Shown: positions 31,616 to 39,836 of the stretch, one piece after another | Numbering within the stretch: position 1 is the first letter of the stretch | How the letters are laid out: the number at the start of each line of letters is the position of its first letter | NCBI RefSeq assembly: GCF_011440305.1 | Contig: NZ_JAAOIW010000001.1 | Coordinates: forward strand, 1 to 64,000 | From: Paenibacillus agricola | GTDB lineage: Bacteria > Bacillota > Bacilli > Paenibacillales > NBRC-103111 | Length of the DNA stretch: 64,000 bases | Direction: 5' to 3' | Notes under the pieces: generated by a model | Database searches by the model: none | What the model was told of the DNA's origin: nothing | Seen by the model: only the letters and a program-made list of their open reading frames with translations | Program-made: the position numbers and the translations under genes

Positions 31616-34243
31616 CTACAACAGACCCAACTCACGTGCACGCGCTACAGCTTCGGTGCGCCTCTGGACCTGTAGTTTGCCAAAGATATTCTGATTGTGC
31701 CCTTTGACCGAGCTCAACGCGAGGAAAAGCCGCTCACTAATCTCACGATTCGAGAGCCCTTGGGCAATGAGCTGGAGCACGGTTAACTCGCGCTCACTCA
31801 ATGGCGCGATAAGGGTCTTGGCAGGTGGGGCCGGGCGCAGACCAGATTCGCATTCAGCCAGCAGCTTACTTATATAGTCTGGCATCCTCCCATGAGCAGC
31901 TGCTTCAGACAATAGCCCCACCATCCGAATACCTTCATCGACAAATATACGGATGAAGCCACCCGGCTCTGCCAACAACAGCGCCTCACCTAGCAGTTGA
32001 ACAGCCCTGTCCATATCGCCATGCTCATGGAGAGCTACCGCCTGCAGAACTATAACCTTGAGCCGTGCATCCTCCCAGCCCTTTGCCTCCGCTTGCCGGC
32101 GCATTGGCTCTAGCACCGCAAGTGCCGCCGCCGTGTCTCCTTGAGCCAGATGTACCCGAGCCAGGCTGCCCGGGAGCTCGTGCGTCTGAGCCAGCTGAGC
32201 GGCGGCCGCCAGATTGCCCTGGCGAAGCAAAACAAGCACTTGTGTGGCAGCAACCTCAGGCATCTGATGCCTGAAGTTATGCTGGCGCACGAGCTGACTG
32301 GTCTTAGCCAGAGAAGCGGCCGCGTCGGCCACATCACCCTGGGCAAGCTTCAGACGGGCGAGAACTACCTCACAGGAAATGAATCTGTCCGTGTTCTCTA
32401 TCTGGCGCGCCAGTTGGGCGCTTTGTTGCCCGTGCTGTAAAGCCGCATCCATCTCGTTCCTTTCGTAGCTTATACGGGCGAGGCCCAGATGCGCTTCACA
32501 GGCAACCGGCAGCGGCGGATCCCCTGCCAGCTGTAAGACGAGCCGGTACGTATCGACCGCCAGATCGAGTTGGTTATCTGCTTCCTGTAAGTTGCCCAGA
32601 CCGATTGTAGCCATTATGGTGATGATGTTATGCCCAATCGCTTGGCTGATACCTATAGCTTCGGTATAGGCCTGGCTTGCTGCGGCACGGTCACCTTGGA
32701 GATGGTAGGCATACCCCAGCGTCCAGATCGTGGCAGTGCGGACGGGCAGGTTGTCGGTATGCAAATACTCCAGGGCACGGCGCGACTGGGTAATGATGGT
32801 TTCTACCTGATGCTGACTAACTGCCAAAGTGGCCCTTATGAGGGCAATATGTCCTACATGGTCTCGTGTCTTGTCGTTTAACTCAGCACCTTGAAGAGCT
32901 GCTTCAGCAGCTCTTAGTTTCTGTTCGACGCCGTTCAGTTTACCGGCAAATACTAACGCCGAGGCATACGCCACCCACAACGAGGGCCTAGCATCCAGTA
33001 CCGCCGTCTGCAGCGACTCCAGCCAGTTCAGCACAGGAGCCGCTGCACCGCGAAAGTGCAGGGGCATCCCCTTTCCTTCAATCAGTCTCGTGGCCCGATC
33101 CACATCATTGGCAACAGCAGCATGGTGAAAAGCTTCAATCTCTAGATCATGGTTTTCATACCATATGCTGGCACGTTTGTGTAATTCAGCTACACCTCTC
33201 CCCTCATCCCCTTTAGACGAAGCAGTGGCCTGGTGCAGTCGCTGCCGCAGCAAATCAGCAAAGAGATGGTGATAGCGGTACCAATGCCTATCGTTGTCCA
33301 GGGAGACAATGAACAGGTTAGCGCGTTCGAGATATGCAAGGGTTTCTAGCCCGGAAGTTGAAGGATCGAGCAGAACGGCATCAGCAAGGGATCCGCACAG
33401 ACGGTCGAGGATAGATGTGCACAACAAAAATGCATGAACGCTTTCGGATTGCTGTTGCAGAACTTCTTCAACCAGATAGTCCAGCACGAAATGGTGGTTA
33501 CCATTGAAAGATTTAATGAAGCTGGTGGCGTCTTTATGTCCCTGTAATGAAATCGCTACTAATTGCAGACCTGCAATCCAGCCTTCCGTGCGGCTTTCAA
33601 GCAGGGCGATGTCTACTGGTGAAAGGTTTAGGCCCATCGCTTGGTTGAGAAATCCGGCGGCTTCGGAGGGGGTAAAACGCAAGTCTGTGCTGCGTAGTTC
33701 GGTCAATTCACCCCGGACGCGTAAGCGGGCTAAGGGTATAGATGGATCCTCACGGGTGGTGATGACCAGGTGCATCCGTGGTGGCAGGTGCTCGAGCAGA
33801 AAGGTGAGGACATCGTCAATTGATTTGGTCTCAATAACGTGGTAATCGTCAAGGACGAGAGTGAAATGGTCCGGAATGGTATTGATTTCATTGAGCAAGA
33901 CCGTCAGAATCGTTTCTGTTGGCGGTGATAGAGGAGATTGGAGCACAGCAAACACACCTTTTCCAATATTCGCTGCAATCGTCTGCAGAGCAGCAACGAG
34001 GTATGTCAGAAAACGAGTTGGGTCGTTATCCCCTTCGTCCAGCGACAGCCAGGCGGCCGGTTGTCCGCAACCGGCGAGCCATTCACTGACCAGCGTCGTT
34101 TTACCAAAGCCGGCGGAGGCAGAGATGAGGGTCAGTTTGCGGTGAAGCCCCTCGTTAAGCCGCTCGCTCAGGCGAGGGCGGATTACAACGTTCGAACGAG
34201 GCGGGGGCATATAGAGTTTAGTGGATATAATTGGAATAGTCAT
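31616..34243 (-). CDS. MalT/LuxR-type ATP-dependent regulator (LAL family)
   Basis: An 875-residue regulator. Residues 1-30 carry the family's start TKLYMPPPRSNVVIRPRL. Walker A is SASAGFGKTT and Walker B VLDDYH in the NTPase domain. A long helical TPR region lies at about 340-780. The LuxR helix-turn-helix is at the end (LSERELTVLQLIAQGLSNRE, then ISERLFLALSSVKGHNQNIF). These large regulators bind ATP and an inducer and activate transcription. Start ATG 34243 has no ribosome site; the promoter places the transcript start at this ATG (34250-34279). Target genes unknown; the small protein downstream is a candidate partner. Confidence 0.9.
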   Translation of the reverse strand: MTIPIISTKLYMPPPRSNVVIRPRLSERLNEGLHRKLTLISASAGFGKTTLVSEWLAGCGQPAAWLSLDEGDNDPTRFLTYLVAALQTIAANIGKGVFAVLQSPLSPPTETILTVLLNEINTIPDHFTLVLDDYHVIETKSIDDVLTFLLEHLPPRMHLVITTREDPSIPLARLRVRGELTELRSTDLRFTPSEAAGFLNQAMGLNLSPVDIALLESRTEGWIAGLQLVAISLQGHKDATSFIKSFNGNHHFVLDYLVEEVLQQQSESVHAFLLCTSILDRLCGSLADAVLLDPSTSGLETLAYLERANLFIVSLDNDRHWYRYHHLFADLLRQRLHQATASSKGDEGRGVAELHKRASIWYENHDLEIEAFHHAAVANDVDRATRLIEGKGMPLHFRGAAAPVLNWLESLQTAVLDARPSLWVAYASALVFAGKLNGVEQKLRAAEAALQGAELNDKTRDHVGHIALIRATLAVSQHQVETIITQSRRALEYLHTDNLPVRTATIWTLGYAYHLQGDRAAASQAYTEAIGISQAIGHNIITIMATIGLGNLQEADNQLDLAVDTYRLVLQLAGDPPLPVACEAHLGLARISYERNEMDAALQHGQQSAQLARQIENTDRFISCEVVLARLKLAQGDVADAAASLAKTSQLVRQHNFRHQMPEVAATQVLVLLRQGNLAAAAQLAQTHELPGSLARVHLAQGDTAAALAVLEPMRRQAEAKGWEDARLKVIVLQAVALHEHGDMDRAVQLLGEALLLAEPGGFIRIFVDEGIRMVGLLSEAAAHGRMPDYISKLLAECESGLRPAPPAKTLIAPLSERELTVLQLIAQGLSNREISERLFLALSSVKGHNQNIFGKLQVQRRTEAVARARELGLL

Positions 34244-34249
34244 AGACTC

Positions 34250-34279
34250 ATTATACTAACCGCTTTTCTTTTCAGTCAA
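34250..34279 (-). promoter_or_regulatory. Promoter giving a leaderless MalT-type mRNA
   Basis: -35 TTGACT (34274-34279), 18-nt spacer, -10 TATAAT (34250-34255). Only 6 nt separate the -10 from the ATG at 34243, so transcription should start at or within one base of the start codon. There is no ribosome binding site. Confidence 0.65.
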
Positions 34280-35477
34280 CAGATGACAAAGCGACTGTTG
34301 CATTAGCATAGGTGAGTTGATTTTTTTCTCTTACCACCTTGTATCGACTCTTCGTCTCCAGTATGGCATTGAGCGTGTGAAGTGCTCTTTCTTTCAAATG
34401 GCTCAACCGTGCATTTCTTTTTAATTTCAAAAGAAGAGACTGATTCTGAATTACCTGTAGAAGCTGATTTTTCAAGTCAGCGGCGTTTTTGGCTTCCATC
34501 GCTGCCCCAAGACCGACAAGGTATGCTGCATTATCCTGCTCTTGACCGGGAATCGGTTTATATAACATCATTGGCAGCTCTAACGCTAATGCCTCTGATA
34601 CCGTAAGGCCTCCCGGTTTCGTTACGATCAAATCGGATAAGGCCATAAGCTCATGTACATGATCCACAAATCCAGTGATAATTACGCGATGAGGAATGTT
34701 TGTTCCTTGCAGCTCGTCTTCAAGCCATTGCTTCAGCTTCTTATTGCGCCCGCACACAAAAATAAATTGCACAGGTGCAGAAAGCACTTTCTCTTGCAGA
34801 ACGGACATTAGCTGCTTACCGATCAGGCCATGCCCACCCCCCATCACAAGTACCGTTGGCATCATTCGATCCAGATGATGTTTATCACGAAGCACGAGGC
34901 GGTCATACGTTAGGGTGAACGGCAGCCTGATTGGAATGCCAGTCACCACAATCCGATGCTCGGGAATGCGGTACCGCAGCAGCTTTTGCTTCACGTGCTC
35001 GGCACCAACCAAATATCGGTCCGTGCTCGGATGAATCCAGTAGCTGTGGTCTGTATAATCTGTCAAGACAGTAACCGTCGGAACCGAAGTCAAGCCGTTA
35101 GATTTCAGGTATGACATAGCCGCTGCAGCGCCTGGGAATGTGCTGACTACCTCTGTCGGATTGTGTTCGTGAAGAAGCTCTAACATCCTGTTGGTACTAA
35201 ACGATCTCATACGTTTGAACCAATTTGATAATGTATTAACATCGCGAGTTTTGCTGTAAAGATAACCATAAACCGATGGAAGACTTTTTACCCATTGGAT
35301 GTAGCAATATTTGCCAACCGAATGCAGGTATGGATGTGTCCATTCCAAAAAATCAACCACCTCCACTTCCACATCAGGACGATAGAACCTTGCTGCTTCA
35401 ATTATGGCTTGTGCCGCTTTATTATGACCATCCCCCAGTGAGCCTGTAAGTATTAGCATCTTTTCTCTTTTAGCCAT
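34272..35477 (-). CDS. Glycolipid glycosyltransferase of the MGDG synthase/UgtP type
   Basis: A 401-residue protein with the N-terminal signature of this family (ILTGSLGDGHNKAAQAIIEA), the MGDG-synthase domain (VEVVDFLEWTHPYLHSVGKY) and a GT-B C-terminal half (VLVMGGGHGLIGKQL; LIVTKPGGLTVSEALALELP). It transfers glucose or galactose from a UDP-sugar to diacylglycerol on the inner face of the membrane. Start ATG 35477, with AAGGGAG upstream. It follows the DedA gene after 46 nt in the same direction, probably as an operon for membrane lipids. Confidence 0.88.
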   Translation of the reverse strand: MAKREKMLILTGSLGDGHNKAAQAIIEAARFYRPDVEVEVVDFLEWTHPYLHSVGKYCYIQWVKSLPSVYGYLYSKTRDVNTLSNWFKRMRSFSTNRMLELLHEHNPTEVVSTFPGAAAAMSYLKSNGLTSVPTVTVLTDYTDHSYWIHPSTDRYLVGAEHVKQKLLRYRIPEHRIVVTGIPIRLPFTLTYDRLVLRDKHHLDRMMPTVLVMGGGHGLIGKQLMSVLQEKVLSAPVQFIFVCGRNKKLKQWLEDELQGTNIPHRVIITGFVDHVHELMALSDLIVTKPGGLTVSEALALELPMMLYKPIPGQEQDNAAYLVGLGAAMEAKNAADLKNQLLQVIQNQSLLLKLKRNARLSHLKERALHTLNAILETKSRYKVVREKNQLTYANATVALSSVD

Positions 35478-35523
35478 TATCAAGCTCCCTTCTAATGATC
35501 CTTGCACCATGCTCTAGCCCAGA

Positions 35524-36147
35524 CTATTTAACAGATTTAGTTCGTCGTATCCAATTAATAATTGCTGTTTTATTTTGTTTAATGAGGCATCCTATCACCA
35601 CTCCAACCACCAAGACAATAACAACTGCTAGAGAATATTGAGAAATAATGTGAAGCCATTCTTCTATTTTTTGGCCAAAAATTTTCCCTATCATTACATA
35701 AGTCAACACCCACAGCATTCCACCCATGTAGTTATAAAAGAAAAAAGTGCGTAACCGAATTCTTAGAATTCCAGATACATAGCCTGTGAAGTGTCGTAAT
35801 CCAGGAATAAAGTAACTAACAAGTATCAATTTGTCACCATATTTATCGAACCATTTAGTAATTTTAACTAGCCGTTCTGGGTTTAGAAGAAAAAACCTTC
35901 CGTATTTTTCAAAGAACGGTGTGCCAAGCTTATATCCTAAATAATATGTGAGAGTTGTACCAACTATGGCTCCAAAATAGGAGTAAAAGATGATTAACGG
36001 GATACTAAGACTCCCCAGATTATTCATGTGACCGGATACAGCCATGGCCAGTTCTCCCGGAAAAGGCAAGGCCATAGATTCAGCAAATAATCCAAGAAAT
36101 AAAACAAAATACCCATATTGTTCAAAAAGAGTGCTAATCCATTCCAT
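35524..36147 (-). CDS. DedA-family membrane protein
   Basis: A 207-residue protein with about five helices. It shows DedA marks: LFAESMALPFPGELAMAVSG near the N-terminus, a conserved GAIVGTTLTYYLGYKLG and the re-entrant FIPGLRHFTGYVSGIL. DedA proteins are thought to flip lipids such as undecaprenyl phosphate or phospholipids. GAGGAG precedes ATG 36147. First in a two-gene operon with the glycolipid glycosyltransferase. Confidence 0.9.
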   Translation of the reverse strand: MEWISTLFEQYGYFVLFLGLFAESMALPFPGELAMAVSGHMNNLGSLSIPLIIFYSYFGAIVGTTLTYYLGYKLGTPFFEKYGRFFLLNPERLVKITKWFDKYGDKLILVSYFIPGLRHFTGYVSGILRIRLRTFFFYNYMGGMLWVLTYVMIGKIFGQKIEEWLHIISQYSLAVVIVLVVGVVIGCLIKQNKTAIINWIRRTKSVK

Positions 36148-36290
36148 TTCTTAAGCTCCTCAATAGCCACTATGTACCTTTATTTACTCAACCTAGTCTA
36201 GCTTAGCTTAAATAATCAATGCCCAGAACTGGCTAAGGTTTAGTTTTGTACTAGACTTTGGTCTTGGACGGCTAGCCTCCAATAGTTGCT

Positions 36291-36327
36291 TATAGAAAAA
36301 AACATGTCTTGAACAACCAGACATGTT
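36291..36327 (-). terminator. Orphan minus-strand terminator-like hairpin
   Basis: AACATGTCT-N9-AGACATGTT (36301-36327) is followed by T5 on the minus strand. No leftward gene lies directly upstream, so it may guard the DedA operon from read-through. The rest of 36148-36480 shows no gene; it must hold the promoter of the small protein and oxygenase genes. Confidence 0.5.
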
Positions 36328-36480
36328 TGGTGATTATATTGCAGCATTATCATCAAGACTGGCTCCTATTCATTTTCCTACAACACAAACGTTTTTATAT
36401 TTCGTTTTCTTGCTGTTACATTCTAGAATGCGTACAAACATTTATTTCTGTGGTTATATTATGGGTGGAGGTGAACGAAA

Positions 36481-36636
36481 ATGAGAAACAAAACTAATTT
36501 TCCGATCTATTGGACATACGTCGACGAGCTCATCGATTATTTGCAGGGTACAAGCAAATGCTTTATCTTCCCTTACGATTTTCATGGGCACGTTCTAGTT
36601 AAGGGAGGTTTTCAGCATGTCGTACCGTCTATCTGA
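36481..36636 (+). CDS. 51-residue protein coupled to the oxygenase
   Basis: Reads MRNKTNFPIYWTYVDELIDY, then LQGTSKCFIFPYDFHGHVLV, then KGGFQHVVPSI. GGAGGTG lies 8 nt before ATG 36481. Its last 20 nt overlap the start of the oxygenase gene, so the two are translationally coupled, and the oxygenase ribosome site lies inside this frame. Composition is aromatic-rich and plausible for a small folded protein or peptide substrate. I do not recognise it. Confidence 0.6.
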   Translation: MRNKTNFPIYWTYVDELIDYLQGTSKCFIFPYDFHGHVLVKGGFQHVVPSI

Positions 36637-37330
36637 ACGCATAGCTGATCTGGATTGGGATTCGCTCCAGCAATCATTGGACATGCACGGGTATGCCAAA
36701 ATTCCCACCTTGTTAAATAAACCAGAATGTAATGAAATTATCGCCACCTACGAAGTTCAAGACCATTTCCGAAGCACCATCGATATGGCTAGATACCGAT
36801 TCGGGATCGGAGAGTACAAATATTACAACGCTCCCCTTCCGGATCTACTGCAACAACTGCGTGAAGGGTTTTACCCTGGTCTTGCCAAAACTGCCAACTG
36901 TTGGCTTGAACAATTGGGCTATGCTGCCGCATATCCGGCAAATCTGAAGGAGTTTCTGGATCATTGCCACGAAGAGGAACAGGCTCGTTCAACCCCATTG
37001 ATTTTGAAATATGAGACAGGTGGATATAACTGTTTGCATCAAGATTTGTATGGGAACGTATATTTCCCCTTTCAGATCGTTATTGCCCTCAATCAAAAAG
37101 AAGATGATTTTACGGGTGGAGAGTTTCTACTAGTTGAGCAGAGGCCACGGGCGCAAAGCCAAGGTCACGTCCTCACGCTGGAACAAGGAGAAGGTCTTAT
37201 ATTCCCAACCAATCATCGACCGGTATTGGGAACGCGCGGCTATTATAAAACCACGCTCCGACACGGCGTTAGTACGGTTACGTCGGGGACAAGGTATAGT
37301 CTGGGGATTATTTTTCATGATGCTAAATAG
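36617..37330 (+). CDS. 2-oxoglutarate/Fe(II) oxygenase
   Basis: A 237-residue protein with the facial triad of the double-stranded beta-helix: H-x-D in LHQDLYGNVYFPFQIVIAL, the second His in LRHGVSTV, and an Arg of RYSLGIIFHD for 2-oxoglutarate. The motif FTGGEFLLVEQRP is typical of prolyl-hydroxylase-like bacterial members (Oxygenase-NA type). It hydroxylates an unknown substrate using O2. AAGGGAGG precedes ATG 36617. Coupled to the 51-residue gene upstream, which could encode its substrate or partner; this is inference. Confidence 0.85.
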   Translation: MSYRLSERIADLDWDSLQQSLDMHGYAKIPTLLNKPECNEIIATYEVQDHFRSTIDMARYRFGIGEYKYYNAPLPDLLQQLREGFYPGLAKTANCWLEQLGYAAAYPANLKEFLDHCHEEEQARSTPLILKYETGGYNCLHQDLYGNVYFPFQIVIALNQKEDDFTGGEFLLVEQRPRAQSQGHVLTLEQGEGLIFPTNHRPVLGTRGYYKTTLRHGVSTVTSGTRYSLGIIFHDAK

Positions 37331-37445
37331 AGGGATCAGACTCAAAGTAGACTGGTACGGATCCAAACACTTTTTTTCACTTTGAATAAGATGGAGTATG
37401 ACTTACTTATTCTATCCATCTATTCTGTGTGTTAAGGAGGTTATG

Positions 37446-38042
37446 TTGACGATGCTAAAAAGAAAGGGATTACGCTTGCGCAAAATGGCCATACCCGAAG
37501 GTCCTCCCGCAACAGTCTCCTCGCTTCGGATTACAACCGGCAGAGCGCTTCGATTGTTTCAAAAAACCGCTTCGGATCGGGCTTTTGCACTTGCATTGGG
37601 AAGAGCAAACGCAGCAGGCCACGAGCAGGTGAGGCGACTCGTTCAGCCGCTCTATCAGGCAAGGATCGATGTTCTTGGATTAGATGGCTTTAATATTCGT
37701 TTCCGTAATCCGCAGCCAACCGATTCATTCGGTGTACTTCCTGCTACGATTCAGACCCGCAGAGCAAACGCTGGAGATTTAACGATCATCGCCCGGGTTG
37801 TCATTCCTCTCTACCGTGCTATCGTACAGGACAGAGCTTATGCTGCGCGTATCGTAAGAGCAGTAAATGCTCTCAATAATCCATCTCTCACCGCCATTGT
37901 TCGTGAGAAGATCAGCTCCGCCCGTCTTGTAAGCGTTCAAGCTGAACGTGTTCAGCCTTCGCCCGATTTCTTGTCCGACACTGGCTTTAGATTAACAATC
38001 CGCACAACTGGCACAGCTCGTTTCCTTGTGTCCTTAGTCTGA
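37446..38042 (+). CDS. Conserved protein of unknown function
   Basis: About 198 residues. An N-terminal basic stretch (LKRKGLRLRKMAIPEG) is followed by two helical halves with a loose internal repeat: LFQKTASDRAFALALGRANA with RRLVQPLY, and VVIPLYRAIVQDRAYAARIV with RAVNALNNP. A beta-rich end (GFRLTIRTTGTARFLVSLV) closes it. AAGGAGG lies 5 nt before TTG 37446; ATG 37443 and ATG 37452 are alternatives. No signal peptide or membrane helix is seen. I do not recognise the family. Confidence 0.65.
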   Translation: MTMLKRKGLRLRKMAIPEGPPATVSSLRITTGRALRLFQKTASDRAFALALGRANAAGHEQVRRLVQPLYQARIDVLGLDGFNIRFRNPQPTDSFGVLPATIQTRRANAGDLTIIARVVIPLYRAIVQDRAYAARIVRAVNALNNPSLTAIVREKISSARLVSVQAERVQPSPDFLSDTGFRLTIRTTGTARFLVSLV

Positions 38043-38462
38043 ATCCCACATATTATGTCTTGCAAAGCATTGAACGTAACGTTTGGGTATCTATGAACCT
38101 CACTGCCTTAAGCCTGAAGGGTGGCCGCGACGCGGTTAGGCAGTGCAGGGTTATTTGCTGAATCGTCTTCTCCGAAACTCCTCTTGCAGACCAAGGACCG
38201 TAGATCCTCCGCGTAGATACGGTGTTATGGGAAGGGATACCCCCAAGTGTATGTAATTCCTCTACTGCTGCTCCATTTTCCTTTAAGTAACTATGTGTGT
38301 ATTCGATATTCGGGCAATCCGTTCTCGTCTGTGGGCACGAACACCTGCCGCCCCCCAGCCAGTAATCTTTTGCAATAACCAATTTTTACATAGAAGCATA
38401 GCATACAGTGAAGAAACATTGACTCCTACCATACAAAGACTACATTGAAAGGACGGTTGCCC
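38043..38462. other. Gap with an inverted repeat and no clear gene
   Basis: The stretch holds CACTGCCT (38101-38108) paired with AGGCAGTG (38138-38145) around a GC-rich inner part. A minus-strand frame of 109 codons crosses it (38053-38382) but has only a TTG start without a ribosome site and no recognisable family. The end of the gap carries the ribosome site of the glycosyltransferase. Confidence 0.4.
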
Positions 38463-39626
38463 GTGACTAATTATCAAGTGGTATGGAAAGGTCCCGTACT
38501 AACCAAATCCGGAATTGGTACTGCGAGCAGGGAGTACGCTCTTGCACTGCACCGCCAAGGAGTTAACCTCGAGGTGATAACTCCACAGGATCGGTTAGTA
38601 AAACGATTCTCAAATCCACTTCGTTTAAGCCGGGGCACACAATCAAATTCAAAAATCCAAACCAAAGTTCTCATTTATCACGGCTCACCCCAGTCACTTG
38701 ACTTCAATAAGGCGAGGAAGCAATATAAATATATCCTTCTTAACACGGTTTGGGAGACTACCCAAATACCTAATAATTGGTTTCCCCATATCAATCGGTA
38801 TGATGCTGTATGCGTACCTTCTATGCAAAATTGGACTGCATTGAAAAACAGTGGTGTAAAAATCCCTGTATTCATCGTACCCCACGGAGTGAATACCCAA
38901 ACGTTTTCACCTACTAATAAAAAATTATCTTTGCCCATCCCTAAAAATTCTTTCGTATTTGTCTCGGTATTTACTTTTCAGCATCGAAAAAATCCTGAAA
39001 CGCTATTACGAGCCTACTGGGAAGAATTTTCTTCTAAAGATAGAGTAGCTCTAGTAATTAAAACAAAAGGATTTGGCGGGTATGAGACGGGGCAATGGAT
39101 TAAAAATCGCATCAATGCCTACAAAAAGAAGCGGGGATTCCGCGTCGATACAGCACCTATTCATCTGCTAACCAATCATACAAGTCAACAAAAGCTAAAA
39201 GGAATCTATACTGCCGGGGATGTATTTGTACTTCCTACAAGAGGTGAAGGTGTGGGTCTTCCCTTCCTCGAAGCTTTATCCAGTGGCATTCCAGTTATTG
39301 CCACACGTTGGGGTGGCCACATGGACTTTCTTAAAGAACGTAATTCCTTTCTTATTAATTACGAATTGAAGCCAACAACATCCAGTATGAAACACTCCAT
39401 ATCCCGCAAATTCGATTATTTGTTCGCCCAAAAGGGACAGTGGTGGGCTGAACCGAGTTTGAGCCATTTAAAAAAACAAATGAGATACGCCTACAATCAT
39501 CCGGATCTTTGTAGAAAGAAGGGGTTGCAGGGTCGTAAGGATATGCTTAACCACTCATGGGATCGAGCAGGACTCACCATGAAGAAAGTAGTTGAACAAC
39601 TAATCCGAAAAAAAGAAGGTAAATAA
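38463..39626 (+). CDS. GT-B glycosyltransferase (family 4 type)
   Basis: A 387-residue protein. The N-terminal half begins VTNYQVVWKGPVLTKSGIGT; the C-terminal half has the donor-binding motif GEGVGLPFLEALSSGIPVIA with the two Glu of the E-x7-E pattern. It also shows VPHGVNTQTFSP and FVSVFTFQHRKNPETLLRAY, common in family 4 enzymes. It should transfer a sugar from a nucleotide donor in the cytoplasm; acceptor unknown. Start GTG 38463 with AAAGGA 9 nt upstream. Monocistronic. Confidence 0.87.
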   Translation: MTNYQVVWKGPVLTKSGIGTASREYALALHRQGVNLEVITPQDRLVKRFSNPLRLSRGTQSNSKIQTKVLIYHGSPQSLDFNKARKQYKYILLNTVWETTQIPNNWFPHINRYDAVCVPSMQNWTALKNSGVKIPVFIVPHGVNTQTFSPTNKKLSLPIPKNSFVFVSVFTFQHRKNPETLLRAYWEEFSSKDRVALVIKTKGFGGYETGQWIKNRINAYKKKRGFRVDTAPIHLLTNHTSQQKLKGIYTAGDVFVLPTRGEGVGLPFLEALSSGIPVIATRWGGHMDFLKERNSFLINYELKPTTSSMKHSISRKFDYLFAQKGQWWAEPSLSHLKKQMRYAYNHPDLCRKKGLQGRKDMLNHSWDRAGLTMKKVVEQLIRKKEGK

Positions 39627-39651
39627 ACACATGAAAAAAATAACTCCTTTG

Positions 39652-39677
39652 GGTAGGGCTTTTTGAATAGCCCTACC
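39652..39677. terminator. Hairpin between convergent genes
   Basis: GGTAGGGCT-N8-AGCCCTACC, 9-bp perfect stem. There is no long T run on either side, but the place between two convergent genes fits a terminator. Confidence 0.5.
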
Positions 39678-39836
39678 AGAAACGGCAAATCATTTCTTCA
39701 CCCGTAATGTTGCCCCAGCTATGGTTAATATTCCCTTCATGGTAGCATTCTATATTCATCATCCCGGAGGTTCTTGTGCCATAAGTAGCTTTGGCCATTC
39801 CGATATCGAAGCATTGGTTGCCGCTGGATTTTATCC

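Noticed and set aside
38053-38382. Minus-strand open frame of 109 codons after the unknown protein gene
   Set aside because: Only a TTG start without ribosome site, no family that I know, and it covers a GC-rich inverted repeat. It could be real but cannot be supported.
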